From NCBI GenBank assembly GCA_002448555.1, contig DJYV01000087.1, positions 3,122 to 10,070 of the forward strand: a DNA stretch of 6,949 nt, read 5' to 3'. Source of the stretch: Flavobacteriales bacterium UBA6969. Lineage in GTDB: Bacteria; Bacteroidota; Bacteroidia; Flavobacteriales_D; Sanyastnellaceae. The notes under the pieces are model-generated. The model was not told where the DNA came from. It searched no databases and worked only from the letters and a program-made list of their open reading frames with translations. Shown one piece after another: positions 5,698 through 6,949 of this stretch (position 1 is its first letter; each line of letters begins with the position of its first letter). A program made the translations under genes and the position numbers.

Positions 5698-6949
5698 ATG
5701 CTAGCAGAAGTGATCACGGTGGGCGACGAGTTGTTGTTGGGCCAGACGGTGGATACGAATTCCGCTTGGATGGGGGAGGTGTTCGCCACGTACGGCATCG
5801 CGTTGCGTCGGATTACTTCGATTTCGGATAACGCAGAAGAAATTGTGGCCGCCTTGGATGAAGCGCGTGCGCGCGTGGATTTGGTTTTGATGACGGGTGG
5901 TTTGGGGCCGACGCGGGATGACATTACCAAGCAGACGCTGGCGAATTACTTCGGGATGGAGCTGCAGATGAACGACGAGGTGATTCAGCGCATTTCAGCT
6001 TGGTTTCACGGTCGCGGCTTGCCCATGCTTGGGGTGAACGAAGCCCAAGCGATGCTGCCAGACGGGTGCACGGTCCTGCCCAATCCGCGGGGCACGGCCA
6101 TGGGCATGTGGTTTGAGGCGTCACGGGATGGTCGATCGCAGGTGGTGATCAGTATGCCCGGGGTGCCCTACGAAATGAAAGGACTGGTGGAGGAAGAGGT
6201 GATGCCGCGTGTGTTAGCCAAATGGGAACTTCCGACCCGGTACCACCGAACGGTACTTACGCAGGGTATCGGGGAGAGCTATTTGAGCAAAATCGTACAC
6301 GATTGGGAAGAGGGCTTGGCGCAAAATGGGGTGAGCATTGCCTATTTGCCTGCACCGGGTCAGGTACGGGTCCGGCTCTCGGCGGTTTCTACCGGCGAAG
6401 GGGACGCCCAACGGCGGGTAGACGCTGCGATGGAGACATTTTTGAGCTTGGCTGGAGAGCATGTGGTGGCCGATGGGGATACGTCGGTGGCGGCGGCGTT
6501 GGTCGAATTGCTGACGCAACGGGGAGAGACGCTGACGACTGCGGAATCGTGCACCGGCGGCGCCATGGCGGCTGCCGTGACATCGGTGGCCGGTTCGAGC
6601 GCAATGTTTGAGGGCACTGTGGTGGCCTATGCCAATGCCGTCAAGGTCAATGCGCTGGGGGTGAATGCATCGGATATCGAACGGGACGGCGCCGTCAGCG
6701 AATCGGTAGTGACAGCGATGGCCGAGGGCGCCCGGCAGCGCATGGGAACCACGTACGCCCTCGCGGCGTCGGGAATCGCCGGTCCCGGCGGTGGCACGCC
6801 GGATAAGCCGGTGGGCACCATCTGGATCGCTTTGGCCACGCACGAAGGGACGGAGGCGCGTTGCTTGAAACTCGGCAGCCACCGCGGTCGCAACGTCCAA
6901 CGCACGGTGCTGGAGTGTTTGGCTTGGGTGCTCCGTACAGCGCGCTCCC
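5698..6949 (+). CDS. cinA: CinA family protein: MoaB-like domain plus NMN deamidase (PncC) domain, 3' end cut by window
   Basis: The frame is open from ATG 5698 to the window end: 417 complete codons and one base, with no stop. Two-domain CinA proteins are about 410-430 residues, so probably only a few residues are missing. The N-terminal half has AEVITVGDELLLGQ (3-16) and TGGLGPTRDD (66-75), typical of the MoaB-like CinA domain that hydrolyses ADP-ribose-type pyrophosphates; MPGVPYEM (153-160) follows. The C-terminal half has TAESCTGG (281-288), with the likely catalytic Ser284, then VVAYANAVK (308-316) and SGIAGPGGGTPDKPVGT (358-374). These are hallmarks of PncC, which converts nicotinamide mononucleotide to nicotinate mononucleotide for NAD salvage. 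Despite the name, a direct role in competence is not implied. The start follows the usual opening of the family; no Shine-Dalgarno is present. It lies 30 nt after a terminator, so it begins a separate unit. Confidence 0.96.
   Translation, partial: MLAEVITVGDELLLGQTVDTNSAWMGEVFATYGIALRRITSISDNAEEIVAALDEARARVDLVLMTGGLGPTRDDITKQTLANYFGMELQMNDEVIQRISAWFHGRGLPMLGVNEAQAMLPDGCTVLPNPRGTAMGMWFEASRDGRSQVVISMPGVPYEMKGLVEEEVMPRVLAKWELPTRYHRTVLTQGIGESYLSKIVHDWEEGLAQNGVSIAYLPAPGQVRVRLSAVSTGEGDAQRRVDAAMETFLSLAGEHVVADGDTSVAAALVELLTQRGETLTTAESCTGGAMAAAVTSVAGSSAMFEGTVVAYANAVKVNALGVNASDIERDGAVSESVVTAMAEGARQRMGTTYALAASGIAGPGGGTPDKPVGTIWIALATHEGTEARCLKLGSHRGRNVQRTVLECLAWVLRTARS

Noticed and set aside
6214..6900. 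Minus-strand open frame of 228 codons opposite cinA
   Set aside because: CinA motifs are intact on the plus strand over the whole stretch. The reverse peptide is Arg/His-rich and resembles no family I know.

Overview
This window is a gene-dense, all-plus-strand stretch of a chromosome from a member of the Bacteroidota, most likely a Flavobacteriales-like lineage with fairly GC-rich DNA (judged by eye, not computed). The evidence is a secreted protein ending in a type IX secretion (T9SS) sorting domain, a Bacteroidota-style FtsH, a short phosphatidylserine decarboxylase of the Bacteroidota type, an Asp/Glu-rich secreted protein suggesting a marine or saline habitat, and start codons that mostly lack Shine-Dalgarno sequences.

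Region 1 (1-3618) looks like one operon: the 3' end of rsfS (ribosome silencing factor), ftsH (membrane AAA+ zinc protease), a 70-residue DUF2007 protein, cdsA (CDP-diacylglycerol synthesis) and psd (phosphatidylethanolamine synthesis). Junctions are 8 nt, a 4-nt ATGA overlap, 9 nt and another 4-nt ATGA overlap, so the genes are probably co-transcribed and in part translationally coupled. The set joins ribosome hibernation control, membrane-protein quality control and two steps of phospholipid synthesis. The PS synthase that would connect CdsA to Psd is not in the window.

Region 2 (3619-5667) holds one monocistronic unit: a weak Bacteroidota-type promoter candidate, a 640-residue exported protein (signal peptide, sialidase-like beta-propeller with Asp boxes, EF-hand-like loops, T9SS type A C-terminal domain), and a strong intrinsic terminator. 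Its substrate and function are unknown; it is the least understood gene here.

Region 3 (5668-6949) is a nearly complete cinA (MoaB-like domain plus NMN deamidase domain), cut by the window end probably just short of its stop codon.

No tRNA, rRNA, CRISPR array, insertion sequence or prophage signal was seen. Intergenic gaps are all under 100 nt. I found no clear evidence of a wholly new system. The points most worth following up are the compact CdsA, the very acidic lysine-poor propeller protein with embedded calcium-loop motifs, and the DUF2007 gene coupled to ftsH.
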